A stretch of 64,000 bases of DNA from VXMF01 sp965206775 (GCA_965206775.1 CBDBKU010000002.1:1860001-1924000); one strand, 5' to 3'; positions 46,303-56,120 are shown, numbered from the stretch's first letter. Translations and numbers: made by a program. Notes: generated by a model not told the origin, from the sequence alone.

Positions 46303-47083
46303 GGCTACACGGGCAGCGTAACGCGGCCCAACAGTCCCATTCTATCGACACGGTGGTTCGTTGAATCGGAGGCTGCAGGGCAGGCGCTCCCAGCAGGTTG
46401 CCGGGTGGGGGAATTCGCGCGCTTCCGGGATCCGGGGAAGGGAAGGGACCAGGCGACGTGCGCCGAGACCGACCGGGCGCACGAGAACAATGAATGGGGC
46501 TGCCCATGGGGTCGCCATTGGCCGGAGACCGGATAGACATGGGTCGAATCTGAGATGAACGAGTGGACGGGAACCCAAGCCGCCCGGCTAGCTCGATGAC
46601 ACAACCAGAAGTTGCAGTTCCAGCGGACGCGGGCGTTTCCGGTGCTTGTCCGGAAAGTTCGTCTTGGCGCAACGGCTCCAACCCATCCAATTGAGCTAGT
46701 TCTAGCGATTGGAAGAACTTCGCAGGGCGTCCAATTGAGAAATTGAGAGGGGACTAGGTCGAGGATGGGCTGCACCCTAAGAAGCTGAATTCTTCCGCGT
46801 CAGCACGCAAGCTGACTGTTCCCAATCTCAGGTCAAGAGCACGCCGTCACGGACGAGCAATCTGCTGATTCAGCAAGTCCAGCGGCGAGCGCTTGCCGTG
46901 ACGGGCCGTTCCGGCCTCGGTGCGTCGGAAAATCTCGAGCCGACCCACGCCAAGCACCGGCAGCCGCCCGCCGTAGGTACGTCGATGCGCGAGCAGATCC
47001 GCCAAGTCCGAGGCGCGTTGACACCGATTCAGCCGCTGCGGTACGCTACGCTCATCACTGGCGGAAGGAGGTGATCCAGAGAC
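46303..47083. other. Intergenic region upstream of the micro-ORF
   Basis: About 780 bp with no supported gene. A 120-codon minus-strand frame (46847-47209) contains protein-like sequence (RRTYGGRLPVLGVGRLEIFRR) but no recognised family. No tRNA or rRNA was identified. It must contain the trxB promoter and probably the promoter of the micro-ORF/tsaD leader. Confidence 0.45.
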
Positions 47084-47140
47084 ATGAACGATAGTATCGC
47101 TAGTAGTACCAACCTGGACGGTGAGGTGGCCGAGAGTTAG
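47084..47140 (+). CDS. 18-residue micro-ORF with extended Shine-Dalgarno
   Basis: ATG to TAG encodes MNDSIASSTNLDGEVAES, a small acidic peptide with no cysteine, no signal and no family match I can name. Directly upstream, AAGGAGGTGATC (47065-47076) is complementary to twelve bases of the 16S rRNA 3' end, far longer than other ribosome-binding sites in this window, with 7 bases to the ATG. A strong terminator follows at 47266 and tsaD begins just after it. It may be a leader peptide, a small protein, or a ribosome-loading site without a meaningful product. Confidence 0.35.
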   Translation: MNDSIASSTNLDGEVAES

Positions 47141-47265
47141 CATTCCTGTTCGGACGTTCCGACTCCCCGTTCGTGCCAGTACGGGGACACAGCCACTGTG
47201 GACCGGCAACTCGCTTTTCCAGAGGTGCTACCGGTATCAGTAAACTAGGCGCGCAAGCGCCGCCC

Positions 47266-47305
47266 AGCCCCCGCGAGGCTTCGGTTTCGCGGGGGCTTCC
47301 TTTTT
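47266..47305 (+). terminator. Strong Rho-independent terminator ending four bases before tsaD
   Basis: A perfect 11-bp stem (AGCCCCCGCGA at 47266-47276 with TCGCGGGGGCT at 47287-47297), a ten-base loop, and a U-tract (TTCCTTTTT). It lies 125 bp after the micro-ORF and ends just before the tsaD ATG at 47309, so it may be an attenuator in the tsaD leader. Confidence 0.85.
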
Positions 47306-47308
47306 CGT

Positions 47309-48391
47309 ATGAACCTTCTTGGCATCGAGACCTCGTGTGACGAGACTGCGGCTGCGGTGGTCGCTGACGGGAACTGTCTGCTCTCGAACGTCGTATCGTC
47401 CCAGTTCGATGTCCACGCGAAGTACGGCGGCGTCGTGCCGGAACTGGCATCGCGGGAGCACTTGCGCGCCATCGTCCCGGTCGTTCGCGAGGCGCTGGGC
47501 GAGGCGGGCATCGGATATCGGGAGATTGATGCGATCGGCGTGACCTATGGGCCCGGCCTGATCGGGGCGCTGCTCGTAGGGTTGACTTACGCCAAGGGGC
47601 TGGCCGCGTCTCTGAATGTGCCCTTGCTTGGCGTCAACCATATCGAGGGGCACATTCACTCCGTCGTGCTAGAGAAGCGCGCGACCGGCGGCGAGGTGGA
47701 ATTTCCAGCCCTGGCCTTGGTCGTCAGCGGAGGACATAGCCACATGTTTGTCGCTCAGCGTCCGTTGCCGGACACCTACTCGTATCGCCTGCTGGGTCGT
47801 ACGCGGGACGACGCCGCCGGCGAGGCGTATGACAAGGTCGCCAAGCTCCTGGGCTTCGGCTACCCCGGCGGGCCGGTTCTCGACAGGCTGGCTCTTCATG
47901 GGAATCCTGATGCCGTGAAGCTTCCTTCCGTCCGCATGAAGGGGAACCGCCTGGACATGAGCTTCAGCGGCCTCAAGACGGCAGTCCGGCGCTTCGTGAA
48001 TGGCGCGAACCTGCAGGACGAGATCGAGCGGAGGCGGGCGATGTTCGCTGAGGGCCGTCCGTCGATCGAGGCCCTGCGCGAGTCCGCCAGCAACACTTGC
48101 CTGGACTTGGTCGCTTCGTTCCAGCGCAGGACAGTCGACGAATTGCTTCGCCGCGCCGAGGAAGCCGCCGAGGGAGAGGACGTCGAGTCCGTGATCGTCA
48201 CCGGTGGAGTCGCCGCGAACTCCGGCTTGCGGAAGGCCTTCTCGTCCCTCTCGCTGCCGGTCTATTTCCCGACACTGGCACTCTCTACAGACAACGCTGC
48301 CATGATCGCCGCCGCAGCCTATCCTCGCTTCCTTCGAGGGGAATCCGACGGATTCGACCTCGCCGCGCAGCCGTCGCTGCGACTGGCTTGA
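47309..48391 (+). CDS. tsaD: tRNA N6-adenosine threonylcarbamoyltransferase
   Basis: A 360-residue TsaD (Kae1) that, with TsaB and TsaE, places threonylcarbamoyl on A37 of ANN-decoding tRNAs; an essential cytoplasmic function. The signatures are LGIETSCDETAAAVV, the metal-binding NHIEGHIHS (His111, His115), VSGGHSHMFV, GEAYDKVAKLLGF and the late VTGGVAANSGLR. Length is normal. The ATG at 47309 has no ribosome-binding site in the preceding bases, which are the U-tract of a strong terminator. Translation may therefore start on a leaderless transcript, or depend on anti-termination. It is convergent with the TamB-like gene, ten bases apart. Confidence 0.93.
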   Translation: MNLLGIETSCDETAAAVVADGNCLLSNVVSSQFDVHAKYGGVVPELASREHLRAIVPVVREALGEAGIGYREIDAIGVTYGPGLIGALLVGLTYAKGLAASLNVPLLGVNHIEGHIHSVVLEKRATGGEVEFPALALVVSGGHSHMFVAQRPLPDTYSYRLLGRTRDDAAGEAYDKVAKLLGFGYPGGPVLDRLALHGNPDAVKLPSVRMKGNRLDMSFSGLKTAVRRFVNGANLQDEIERRRAMFAEGRPSIEALRESASNTCLDLVASFQRRTVDELLRRAEEAAEGEDVESVIVTGGVAANSGLRKAFSSLSLPVYFPTLALSTDNAAMIAAAAYPRFLRGESDGFDLAAQPSLRLA

Positions 48392-48401
48392 TCGGCGAGA
48401 T

Positions 48402-51400
48402 CTACGGCAGCCGGACTTTGTAGAGTACGTCGGAACCCACGAGGCCGTTCTGGTCCCGGGTCACGATAAAGGACCATCGGCGGTCTGGATTCCACTCGAT
48501 GCGGATGGACTGCTGCTGCGCCGACGACAGGTCGTAGCTGTAGATCAGAGTCAGATCGTCCGCAATCTGCTGCTCCGTGGATATCCTGGCGCTGGGATTC
48601 GCTTCCAGTCCCCCGATCTGTGGATCGACTTTGAGGCGGCTGACCCCGAAGAATCGCTGAAGGCGCTTGGACACCGGGCGGGCGATCGCTTGGCTTAGAA
48701 GGGCATCGGCTCCGGTCTGCACGAGGGATTGCTGCTGAATGCGCCTCTGGGATGCAATGCTCGGGTCGACCGTTGGTTCCTTTCCGACGACAATCAGGTT
48801 GACCAGGTCGTGGAACGGCAGAGGCGGGTCGGAGCGGTAGCTCAGGTCAAGCGACTGCGCCGGCCCGGAAAGCACCAGCGCCAAGTCGACGTCTCTGATG
48901 CGGGTCTCGAGTTCGACGTTCAGAACGGGCTCCGCCTGCAGCGGATTCAAGAAACGGATGTCCCCGCGATTGATCCGGTAGTGCGTCCCCAGCATCCGGA
49001 TCTCGCCTTGGTCGATTCCGATCGTTCCGAGCATGGCAGGGGCTGCGACCGTTCCCATCACGTCCAGGTCAAGATCGGCTTCTACGTCTCGAACCAGATC
49101 GGTTTCCACCGGAAGCTGCGAAACCGCCCCGATATGAACCTGGACCTGCATGCCCTGAAACATCGACGCGGCTGCTTGATCGCCTTCGGGCTGGTCCAGG
49201 CTGGAGAACAGATCGGAGAACGACAGGCCTTCGCGCAGCGACATTCGCGATATCACTACATCTCCGTTCAGGATGCTCGTAGAACCGACCCCGGCCAGCG
49301 TGAAGTGACCGTCGATCACGCTGCTCACGCTCTCCGGATAGTCGACTCGCATGTCCTCTGCAGTGGCCTGCAAGCGGTACTCGAAACCCGAATCGCGGTA
49401 GGTCATGACGCCGTCGAAGCGGACATTTCCTCCGCCCGACGCTGCCTTCAGGTCCTCGATCTTCCCTTGGCCGTTCTCGAACGTGACGGTGCCGTTGATA
49501 TCGTTCAGGCGGAGCGGGATCCCGCCACTGCCCAGGGTCGCATCGACCAGTTCCACCGAGCCCTCGAACGAGGGTTGGTCCAGGGTTCCTAGCAGGCGCA
49601 TCCTGATGCGCGACGTGCCGTCCGACTCGAGTCCTGGAATCAGTAGTTGGAGCAGCACCAGGTTGAATGTCCCGTCCAGCCCGACGTCGACGTTTCGTTC
49701 GCCACCCAGCGCGATCGACCCGTCAATCTCGAAGTCCGTGCCCGGTCCGCCCATGGTCATGGAGTCGAAGCGCAGCGCGCCCAGTTCGATTCCCCAGCGC
49801 ATCGGGAATACGTTGGACATCACGTAGGTGCCTTCGCCCGGAGCGGCGATGCGCAGCTCGGCCCCGTCGATCGTGCCGTTCGCCTCGAAGCTGTCGGCGA
49901 CACCGATCACCCCGCTGAATCCTGCCGATCCCGTGACCGAGCCCTCGGTGGCGCCCGTCGGCAACTTGAGGAATTCGGCAGCCCGCGACGTGTCGATCTC
50001 TCGAAACTCCACGCTGCCGCTGTAGCTAGCCGGGTCGATCTGCCGAAGGTCGGCATTGCCACGGACCGCGCCGCCGAACAAGCTCGCGCTCCAGTCGAGG
50101 TCGATGTTCTGCCGCTCGCGACCGGAGCGGATGCCGCCTGTCCATTGCCCGAGGGAAAGATCGTTTCTGTGCAGGTCGGCCACTTCCCAGTGCCCGTCCA
50201 GCTCCAGCTTCCGGAGCAGGCGCCCGCCGCCGAGCAGACCCGACGCCTTGAGTTCGAATTGAACCGCGCCGGTCAGGCCGGGCATCAGAATTCGGCCCCA
50301 GTCGAACTCGTCCAGCTGCCAGCGATTGCTCGCCATGTCGAGTTCGACCTCCTGGGTGTCGTGGTCGACCGAGCCCGAGAATCGGAGCCTCGAATCGCCG
50401 CGTTGCAGCACCGCCTTCGCCAGGTCGAACTTCCCGGACTCGTACAGGATCTCCGCTTCCAAGCCATCGAACCCTTCGCCGAAGAAACTCGGGGACTCCA
50501 CTTGGATGCGGCTGCTGGCTGCAGGATTCTCTAGGGAGCCCGTCAGGTCAACCTCAATGGCCAGCACACCTTCGATGGGAAGGCCGAATCCGCTTGCCCC
50601 CGCGAGCTTGGCGGCGTCCATGCGGTTACCCGAAACTTGCAGTTGCAGCGCTGCGTCGCCTCGGATCGGAAGCGTACCGTGCATGCTAAGGCGGCCGTCG
50701 CCATCGACCAGCTGCCCGTCGAGGATTTCGATCCCTGTCGGCGAGAGCGTCCCCCGCAACGAGAACCGCTCCCATTGCTGGCCGCTGAACTCGAAGTCTC
50801 TTATGGAGAAGTCGCCGTCCAGGATCGCTTCGGGCTCTTGTCCCAGCCTGCCTCGCATGTCTCCGCGAAACGAGAACTGACCGTCGGGCATGGTCGAGGG
50901 CAGCACCGCCTGCGGCTGGACTGCGGCGAGGATCCTTTCAACGGCTTGCCGAGACTCCATCGAAGCCTCGACCTGCAACTCCCCGTACATCTCGCCATTG
51001 ATCGAACCGTTCACCGACACGCGGGCGTTCGGCGAATTGAGCTCAAGGCTGGGAACTGCAATGGTCCCGTCCCGGCTGTTGTATTGAATCGAGCCGCTGC
51101 CCTCGAGCGGGAAGTTAGACGGGCCACCCGTTGGTTGGACCACGATGCCGAGATCGTAAACCAGGCCGTTCGAAAGCGAGCCTGACGAATCGAAACTAAC
51201 GTCGAGGAGACCGCTCCAAGCTATCGAGCCGATGCCGGCCGCCTTTGTCAGGTTGCTCAGCAAAACACCTCTCACGCTCCCCGCAGCCGAAACCGAGGGC
51301 GTGTCCCACGGCTGCTGAAGGCCAACCGCGCCTGTGATTTCGCCGCCGAGCATCGTGCCGGAAATGCCGGTGACTTCCAGGCTTTCCAAGTCGCCCGCAA

Positions 51401-52352
51401 CGCCCGCCTCGAAGGAGCCTTCCGCGTCGAAGCCTGAAACCGCAACATTGCTAGCGACAACCCGGCCGTCGTAACCAAGCTGTCCGGATCTCGAGTCCCA
51501 CCGCAGCTTGCCCTGCGCTCGCACCGTCCCGGTCAAGTCGCGCATGTCGGAACCTACCAGGTTGACCAGAACCTGAAGATCTGCCATGGCGGAGTAGCTG
51601 CCCTCGAATTGCGGCGATTCCATGTTCCGCAGTCTGCCCATCGCATCGAAAGACAGCGCATCGCCAACCAGCTTGGCGGCATGGATTTCAATCCCTCGAC
51701 TGCCGGCAACTGCTGACACGGAGATCATCGAGCCGCGCAGCGGCTGCCGCCCTTCGGCACCCCACTGCGGATCCGCAAGACTGGCATCGATGGCGTACTG
51801 CCCGGTTGCCGGGTCGACGGTCGTGAGGACCTCTAATCCGGAGCCGCTGAACTCCATATCGTGCGGCTCGCCGTTCCAGTCGATCGAACCGCCGCTGAGT
51901 TCGAAGTGGCGAACTGTGATTCCATTTGCGCCGTCCAGCAATTCCGGTCTCGGAATGTTCGAAGATCCATCCTCTTCGATCCTCACGCGCACGAGCGGTT
52001 CCTCGACGCGAAGGGTCTCCAAGTAGGTCTGCCTGCCGATGAAGCTGTGCCAGTCGAGCACGACAGACGCCCGCGGCACCGTCAGCAAAGGCGGGGCTCC
52101 GCCATCGCCGCGGTCGCGGATCTCCAGGCCCTCGACTTCGAATGACAGGCGCGAGTCCCCGAAGCGCAGCTTCTCAATCGAAACGGATGCCCCAGTGGCT
52201 GCTTCAATCTCATGCAACAGAGCGTCACGGATCTTGTCGCCCAGCCAGTCGCTGCGGATCACCGCCTCGAAACTACCCCAGCCGAGGCCTAGAAGGCCTG
52301 CGAACGCAAGCGCGACCCGCGTCCGGCGCGATGCGACGAGTCTCCGGATCAC
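48402..52352 (-). CDS. TamB-like translocation and assembly module protein (AsmA/DUF490 family)
   Basis: A 1316-residue periplasm-spanning protein with an N-terminal membrane anchor (about residues 10-30: VALAFAGLLGLGWGSFEAV). A very long run of beta-rich AsmA/TamB repeats follows, then a C-terminal DUF490 domain (about 1000-1316, ending WSFIVTRDQNGLVGSDVLYKVRLP). TamB-type proteins form a hydrophobic groove from inner to outer membrane and take part in outer-membrane protein insertion or phospholipid transport. It overlaps the SurA-N gene by four bases and is third in an operon behind a BamA homologue, which fits the TamA-TamB pairing. Confidence 0.87.
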   Translation of the reverse strand: MIRRLVASRRTRVALAFAGLLGLGWGSFEAVIRSDWLGDKIRDALLHEIEAATGASVSIEKLRFGDSRLSFEVEGLEIRDRGDGGAPPLLTVPRASVVLDWHSFIGRQTYLETLRVEEPLVRVRIEEDGSSNIPRPELLDGANGITVRHFELSGGSIDWNGEPHDMEFSGSGLEVLTTVDPATGQYAIDASLADPQWGAEGRQPLRGSMISVSAVAGSRGIEIHAAKLVGDALSFDAMGRLRNMESPQFEGSYSAMADLQVLVNLVGSDMRDLTGTVRAQGKLRWDSRSGQLGYDGRVVASNVAVSGFDAEGSFEAGVAGDLESLEVTGISGTMLGGEITGAVGLQQPWDTPSVSAAGSVRGVLLSNLTKAAGIGSIAWSGLLDVSFDSSGSLSNGLVYDLGIVVQPTGGPSNFPLEGSGSIQYNSRDGTIAVPSLELNSPNARVSVNGSINGEMYGELQVEASMESRQAVERILAAVQPQAVLPSTMPDGQFSFRGDMRGRLGQEPEAILDGDFSIRDFEFSGQQWERFSLRGTLSPTGIEILDGQLVDGDGRLSMHGTLPIRGDAALQLQVSGNRMDAAKLAGASGFGLPIEGVLAIEVDLTGSLENPAASSRIQVESPSFFGEGFDGLEAEILYESGKFDLAKAVLQRGDSRLRFSGSVDHDTQEVELDMASNRWQLDEFDWGRILMPGLTGAVQFELKASGLLGGGRLLRKLELDGHWEVADLHRNDLSLGQWTGGIRSGRERQNIDLDWSASLFGGAVRGNADLRQIDPASYSGSVEFREIDTSRAAEFLKLPTGATEGSVTGSAGFSGVIGVADSFEANGTIDGAELRIAAPGEGTYVMSNVFPMRWGIELGALRFDSMTMGGPGTDFEIDGSIALGGERNVDVGLDGTFNLVLLQLLIPGLESDGTSRIRMRLLGTLDQPSFEGSVELVDATLGSGGIPLRLNDINGTVTFENGQGKIEDLKAASGGGNVRFDGVMTYRDSGFEYRLQATAEDMRVDYPESVSSVIDGHFTLAGVGSTSILNGDVVISRMSLREGLSFSDLFSSLDQPEGDQAAASMFQGMQVQVHIGAVSQLPVETDLVRDVEADLDLDVMGTVAAPAMLGTIGIDQGEIRMLGTHYRINRGDIRFLNPLQAEPVLNVELETRIRDVDLALVLSGPAQSLDLSYRSDPPLPFHDLVNLIVVGKEPTVDPSIASQRRIQQQSLVQTGADALLSQAIARPVSKRLQRFFGVSRLKVDPQIGGLEANPSARISTEQQIADDLTLIYSYDLSSAQQQSIRIEWNPDRRWSFIVTRDQNGLVGSDVLYKVRLP

Positions 52353-53032
52353 GGGTTTGCCCTCCCTCCAGGACTGAGCCGCGATTCGATTCGGTTGAGC
52401 GATCGGAGTACGTTCAGACGCTCTTCCAGCAGCTCGTTCGCTTGGCGCTCGACGATCACCTCAGCGATCGCGGCCGACACGGCTGCCAGGGGTGCGACGG
52501 CCTCTCCCAGCGCGCGCTGCTGGCGCGAGTACTCGTCCCGGTAGTACGCCTCGATAGCTGGCTGTCCGGCATCCAGGCCGGTCTTGAAGCGGAATGAGAC
52601 GTATCGCTCGAACGAGATTTGCTCGTCCAGGAAGGAGCGGCAGTCCGCTTCGGTCAGGCGGTAGTGCAGGAGTGCGGCTTCGAAATCGCGTCCGCCCAGG
52701 AACCGCTGTGCGCGAAGCATCTCGATCTGCTGCTCGACCTCGTCCTCTTGCACGATCAGGAACGGCGTGAGCAACAGGTCCTGGAGGATCAGGCGCCGGT
52801 CAATCAATCTTCGGAGCACGTTCTCTCCGCGATCTCCGATCCCGACGAAGTCCGAGTTGTTGAGCAGGGCCTCCAGTCGGATTTCAAGATCGATCTCGGA
52901 GAGCGTGACAGCCTCGGTCCCGACAATCGCGACGACGCGATCCACAATCTCAGACTCCAGGCCCGGCGGCCCGAGCAGACTGGCAATCGCCATTGCGACG
53001 GCGCTCAATCCCTTGGTCGAACGAGAGCGCAT
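52349..53032 (-). CDS. SurA N-terminal-domain-like periplasmic chaperone without PPIase domain
   Basis: A 227-residue exported protein. A short hydrophobic signal (about 10-25) precedes a SurA-type N-terminal region (VDRVVAIVGTEAVTLSEIDLEIRLEALL, then LRRLIDRRLILQDLL, about 30-95). More helices follow (EDEVEQQIEMLRAQRF, DEQISFERYVSFRF), and there is a C-terminal helix resembling the end of the SurA chaperone core (VERQANELLEERLNVLRSL). No parvulin PPIase domain is present, so it should act as a holding chaperone. It begins 2 bp after the BamA-like gene stop and overlaps the TamB-like gene by four bases, which ties it to outer-membrane assembly. Confidence 0.8.
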   Translation of the reverse strand: MRSRSTKGLSAVAMAIASLLGPPGLESEIVDRVVAIVGTEAVTLSEIDLEIRLEALLNNSDFVGIGDRGENVLRRLIDRRLILQDLLLTPFLIVQEDEVEQQIEMLRAQRFLGGRDFEAALLHYRLTEADCRSFLDEQISFERYVSFRFKTGLDAGQPAIEAYYRDEYSRQQRALGEAVAPLAAVSAAIAEVIVERQANELLEERLNVLRSLNRIESRLSPGGRANP

Positions 53033-53034
53033 GG

Positions 53035-56000
53035 CTAGAAGGTCTGTCCTAGGGAGAAATGGAACTGGAGTGCCGGAATGCGCTGCTCCCGGAACGTCCC
53101 CATCCCCGTCAGGAGCTGTTCGCGCGTCCCGTCGAATCCGACGAAGCGGGGGGGGTTCGGGCTGAACGCGAGGTCAAAGCGGACCGGGCCGATCGGCGTC
53201 CGGTAGCGGATACCCAGGCCCAGCGCATGCACCATGTAGTCAAAGTCGAACTCCTTCGTCCCCATGTCGTTGACGCGGACGTGCTGGTTGGAGCGAAAAC
53301 TGATGCGGCCGGGGCGGGAATATACGTTGCCCGCGTCGTGGAAGAGCACGCCGGAGATATCGCTGCCGATCAAGGGGAACCGCAGCTCCAGGCTGTTGAG
53401 AAACTGGGACCCCCCGCCCAGTGGGAATCCTGTCGCCGGATCCCGCGGGCCGGCTTGGTTGTAGGCGAAGCCGCGGTGCGAGTTCGCGCCGCCTCCGAAA
53501 TACCGCTCGGAGAGGGGAATCCTGGGATCCGGCCGGCCGGCGAACCTCGCGAACTGGACGCCCTCGACGCCGTGCCCCGCCCACGGGAGGTTGACGCCGA
53601 GCTGCATCGTGCGGGCGAACACGACTCGCGACCGAAGTCGGTGATAAGTGCTGTTCTGCGCAAGCAATCTCGCGAAGTTGGGCTGGGCTCCTAAGTACTT
53701 GGATGCGAGCGCGACGTTCACGGTGTTGTAGATGCCCTTCGTTGTGTCCGTCGGGTCGTCCCTGCGGTCGGAAATGTAGGTTCCGGAAATGAACCCTACC
53801 CGGACCGGCTGGGAAATCAGGGGAACCAGCAGCGGCTCGATATTCAGGGTGTTCTCGTCGACAGAAGTCCGCCGGTAGGCGTACCGGTACAGCACCGTGG
53901 TCCTGGTGTTCATCTGCTGTGTCAGCTGGATAGCGCCCTCGAGCCGGCGGCCTGCAAATGTGTTGACGTTGCGGAAAGTGTCGTAGAGACCGCTGACGGT
54001 CAGCCGCCACCGGTCGGAATCGAACCAGCGCGGAGCCTCGTACGTGAACAGGCCCCTCTGCTGAAGGAGAGATAGGCGTGTTCGGAAGCCCATCGTGTGA
54101 GCCTTGCCCCGGACGTTCAGCCGAGTTACCTCCAGCGTCACGCGAGGACTGAATGTCGCGTCCCCAGCGGGGTTGGTGAGTTCCGCCGTGTTGCGGCCGA
54201 TGCGGGCGAACTCGGCCCCTCCGCCAACTCCCACGGCCCAGCGCCTCGCCTCCTCCACCTGGACGAGGACGTTCTTGGATTGCTCGACCCCGTCTGGATT
54301 CTGGAGTGCCACCTCGACCTTGGAAAACACGCCGAGGTCGTAGAGGTTGCGTTGCGTCGCGAACATGCTTGCCTGCGAGAGCGGCCCGCCGGGAACGAGG
54401 TCCGTTCGACGCGCGAGCACGGTTTCCCTCGTCCTGCGGGATCCCGAAAGGAACACCTCCCCCGTACGAATCGGCTCGCCTTGATCGACCTCGTAGTAAA
54501 CCACGGCCTCGTGGGGCGACCGCCCCTCCTCGGCACGCCAGTTGAACGCCACTTGCTGGTAGCCGTCGTTGAAGTATTCCGCCAGGATCCGCTGGCGGTC
54601 CGAGGCGACGTTGGCCTCGCTGAATGGTTGGCCAGGCGCGGACGCGAAGTCGAACTCGGCCTCGCTGACGGGGAAGTCCGCGAATCCCGCCGTGACAAGG
54701 CCCGTGACAACGGTCGGCTCGCCTTCCTCGATATCGATACGAACTGCCAGATCGTTCGGTTGGCCTAGGTAGCCTTCGACCAGCTGGCCCGATACCTCGG
54801 TGTCGCGATATCCGTTCGAGGAGTAAAGCTGTCCGATCGCTCGCAGGTCCTGTTCGAGCAAAGCCCTACTGTATTCGCCATGTCTCGCCCCGGGGCCGCT
54901 CTCTTGCAATTCCATGCGCTCGCGGATCGTGGTCGTGTCGAAGAACCGGTTTCCGCTGATCTCGACGGCCCGGAGGACTTGCCGACGGCCTCGATTGACG
55001 CGGTAAACGATCGATATCCTCTCCGCCGTCTCACTCTCGACCTCGTACTCGACCGTCGCGCCGAAGTAGCCCCGGGATTGGAAGTAGTTCTCCAGGTTCT
55101 CGCTTCCCGCTGCCAGGAGATCGTCGTCGACGACTCCCCGTGCGTAGATCGGCAGGAAACGTCGAAGCCTGGTATCGCGCGCGCCAGCCCCTTCGATACG
55201 AACCAGCATCTTCGGTCCCGGCTCGATCTCTGCCACCAGCGTCAATTCGTTGTCAGACGGTCGGTGCTCGGCAACCTCCACGCGAATTGCGGATCGCCAG
55301 AGGTCTTGATCCTGGAAGTGCTCTCGCAACAGGCCGATCCCGCGTTGGAGGCGGTCCCGCCTGTACTCCACCCCTCGAGGCCAGCGCGCGATGGTTCGGA
55401 TTTCGGCGCTGGCTAGGGGCTGGTTCGTCCCGACCACAAGCAATGCTCCGATCCGCGCTCGCGGGCCGACTGCTACGTTCAGCTCAAGGTGCGCCTGCTG
55501 CGTCGACGCGTCTCGTACGAGGCGGTGGTCGACAACGGGCTGTCGATACCCATGCTCGACAAGCAGGGCCCGGACGGAGCGCAGTGCCTGCCCTAGCTTC
55601 TCCTCGGTAAATAGCTCTCCCAGGCGCAGTTGCGTTGCGTTAACCAGCTGCCCTTCGGACGGGGGACGCGGCACGCCGACGACCCGTACGTTGCCGACGA
55701 ACCAGGCCGGTTCGGTTAGGAACGTCAGGCGCACTCCCTCCCCAACCCGCTCCGCGTCCGCCTGGATGTCCGCGAAGCGCCCGGTCCGGAACAGGGCATG
55801 GATCGATTCTCGAAGCGTCTCCGGCCGCAGCGGCTGCCCCACCTGAATTCTCAGGCCTCGCTCGGCCAGCGCCCGCACGCTTGCGGACAGGGGCGGGTCG
55901 AACCGGATCTCGGTTATGGGAAAGCCGATGGAATCCAAGCCGAGACACGGAACCGCAGCAAGGATCGAAAGCGGCAGAACGGTCAGCCAGAGGCGTTGCA

Positions 56001-56076
56001 ACGCTACACAAGGATAGTACGGCGAAGCCCCGCCGTGACGGATCGCGGGATCATTCTCTGGCTGGCTCACGGGCAC
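53035..56076 (-). CDS. BamA/TamA-family outer-membrane assembly factor with about seven POTRA domains
   Basis: A protein of about 1000 residues. By eye I count seven POTRA-type units of 70-90 residues from about residue 50 to 612. The later ones begin at VLRAVEISGNRFFDTTTIRERM, VVTGLVTAGFAD and RTGEVFLSGSRRTRETVLARR. A 16-strand Omp85 barrel follows, with the conserved RYFGGGANSHRGFAYN loop motif, ending in phenylalanine (FHFSLGQTF), the sorting signal. The role is to insert beta-barrel proteins into the outer membrane. The GTG at 56076 is the longest start; a TTG at 56001 lies directly before the signal peptide (QRLWLTVLPLSILAAVPCLG) and may be the real one. First gene of a three-gene operon. 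Confidence 0.88.
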   Translation of the reverse strand: MPVSQPENDPAIRHGGASPYYPCVALQRLWLTVLPLSILAAVPCLGLDSIGFPITEIRFDPPLSASVRALAERGLRIQVGQPLRPETLRESIHALFRTGRFADIQADAERVGEGVRLTFLTEPAWFVGNVRVVGVPRPPSEGQLVNATQLRLGELFTEEKLGQALRSVRALLVEHGYRQPVVDHRLVRDASTQQAHLELNVAVGPRARIGALLVVGTNQPLASAEIRTIARWPRGVEYRRDRLQRGIGLLREHFQDQDLWRSAIRVEVAEHRPSDNELTLVAEIEPGPKMLVRIEGAGARDTRLRRFLPIYARGVVDDDLLAAGSENLENYFQSRGYFGATVEYEVESETAERISIVYRVNRGRRQVLRAVEISGNRFFDTTTIRERMELQESGPGARHGEYSRALLEQDLRAIGQLYSSNGYRDTEVSGQLVEGYLGQPNDLAVRIDIEEGEPTVVTGLVTAGFADFPVSEAEFDFASAPGQPFSEANVASDRQRILAEYFNDGYQQVAFNWRAEEGRSPHEAVVYYEVDQGEPIRTGEVFLSGSRRTRETVLARRTDLVPGGPLSQASMFATQRNLYDLGVFSKVEVALQNPDGVEQSKNVLVQVEEARRWAVGVGGGAEFARIGRNTAELTNPAGDATFSPRVTLEVTRLNVRGKAHTMGFRTRLSLLQQRGLFTYEAPRWFDSDRWRLTVSGLYDTFRNVNTFAGRRLEGAIQLTQQMNTRTTVLYRYAYRRTSVDENTLNIEPLLVPLISQPVRVGFISGTYISDRRDDPTDTTKGIYNTVNVALASKYLGAQPNFARLLAQNSTYHRLRSRVVFARTMQLGVNLPWAGHGVEGVQFARFAGRPDPRIPLSERYFGGGANSHRGFAYNQAGPRDPATGFPLGGGSQFLNSLELRFPLIGSDISGVLFHDAGNVYSRPGRISFRSNQHVRVNDMGTKEFDFDYMVHALGLGIRYRTPIGPVRFDLAFSPNPPRFVGFDGTREQLLTGMGTFREQRIPALQFHFSLGQTF

Positions 56077-56120
56077 GCACTGCTAGGATCGAATCGTACC
56101 GGTGGCAGAACCGCCCTTCC

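Noticed and set aside
47060..47080. Apparent end of a 16S rRNA gene on the minus strand (CTGGATCACCTCCTT).
   Set aside because: The minus-strand sequence before it does not resemble the 16S 3' domain. The match is explained by a long Shine-Dalgarno on the plus strand.
46847..47209. A 120-codon minus-strand frame upstream of tsaD.
   Set aside because: No recognisable domain. It overlaps the micro-ORF and its Shine-Dalgarno on the other strand, which is the stronger signal.
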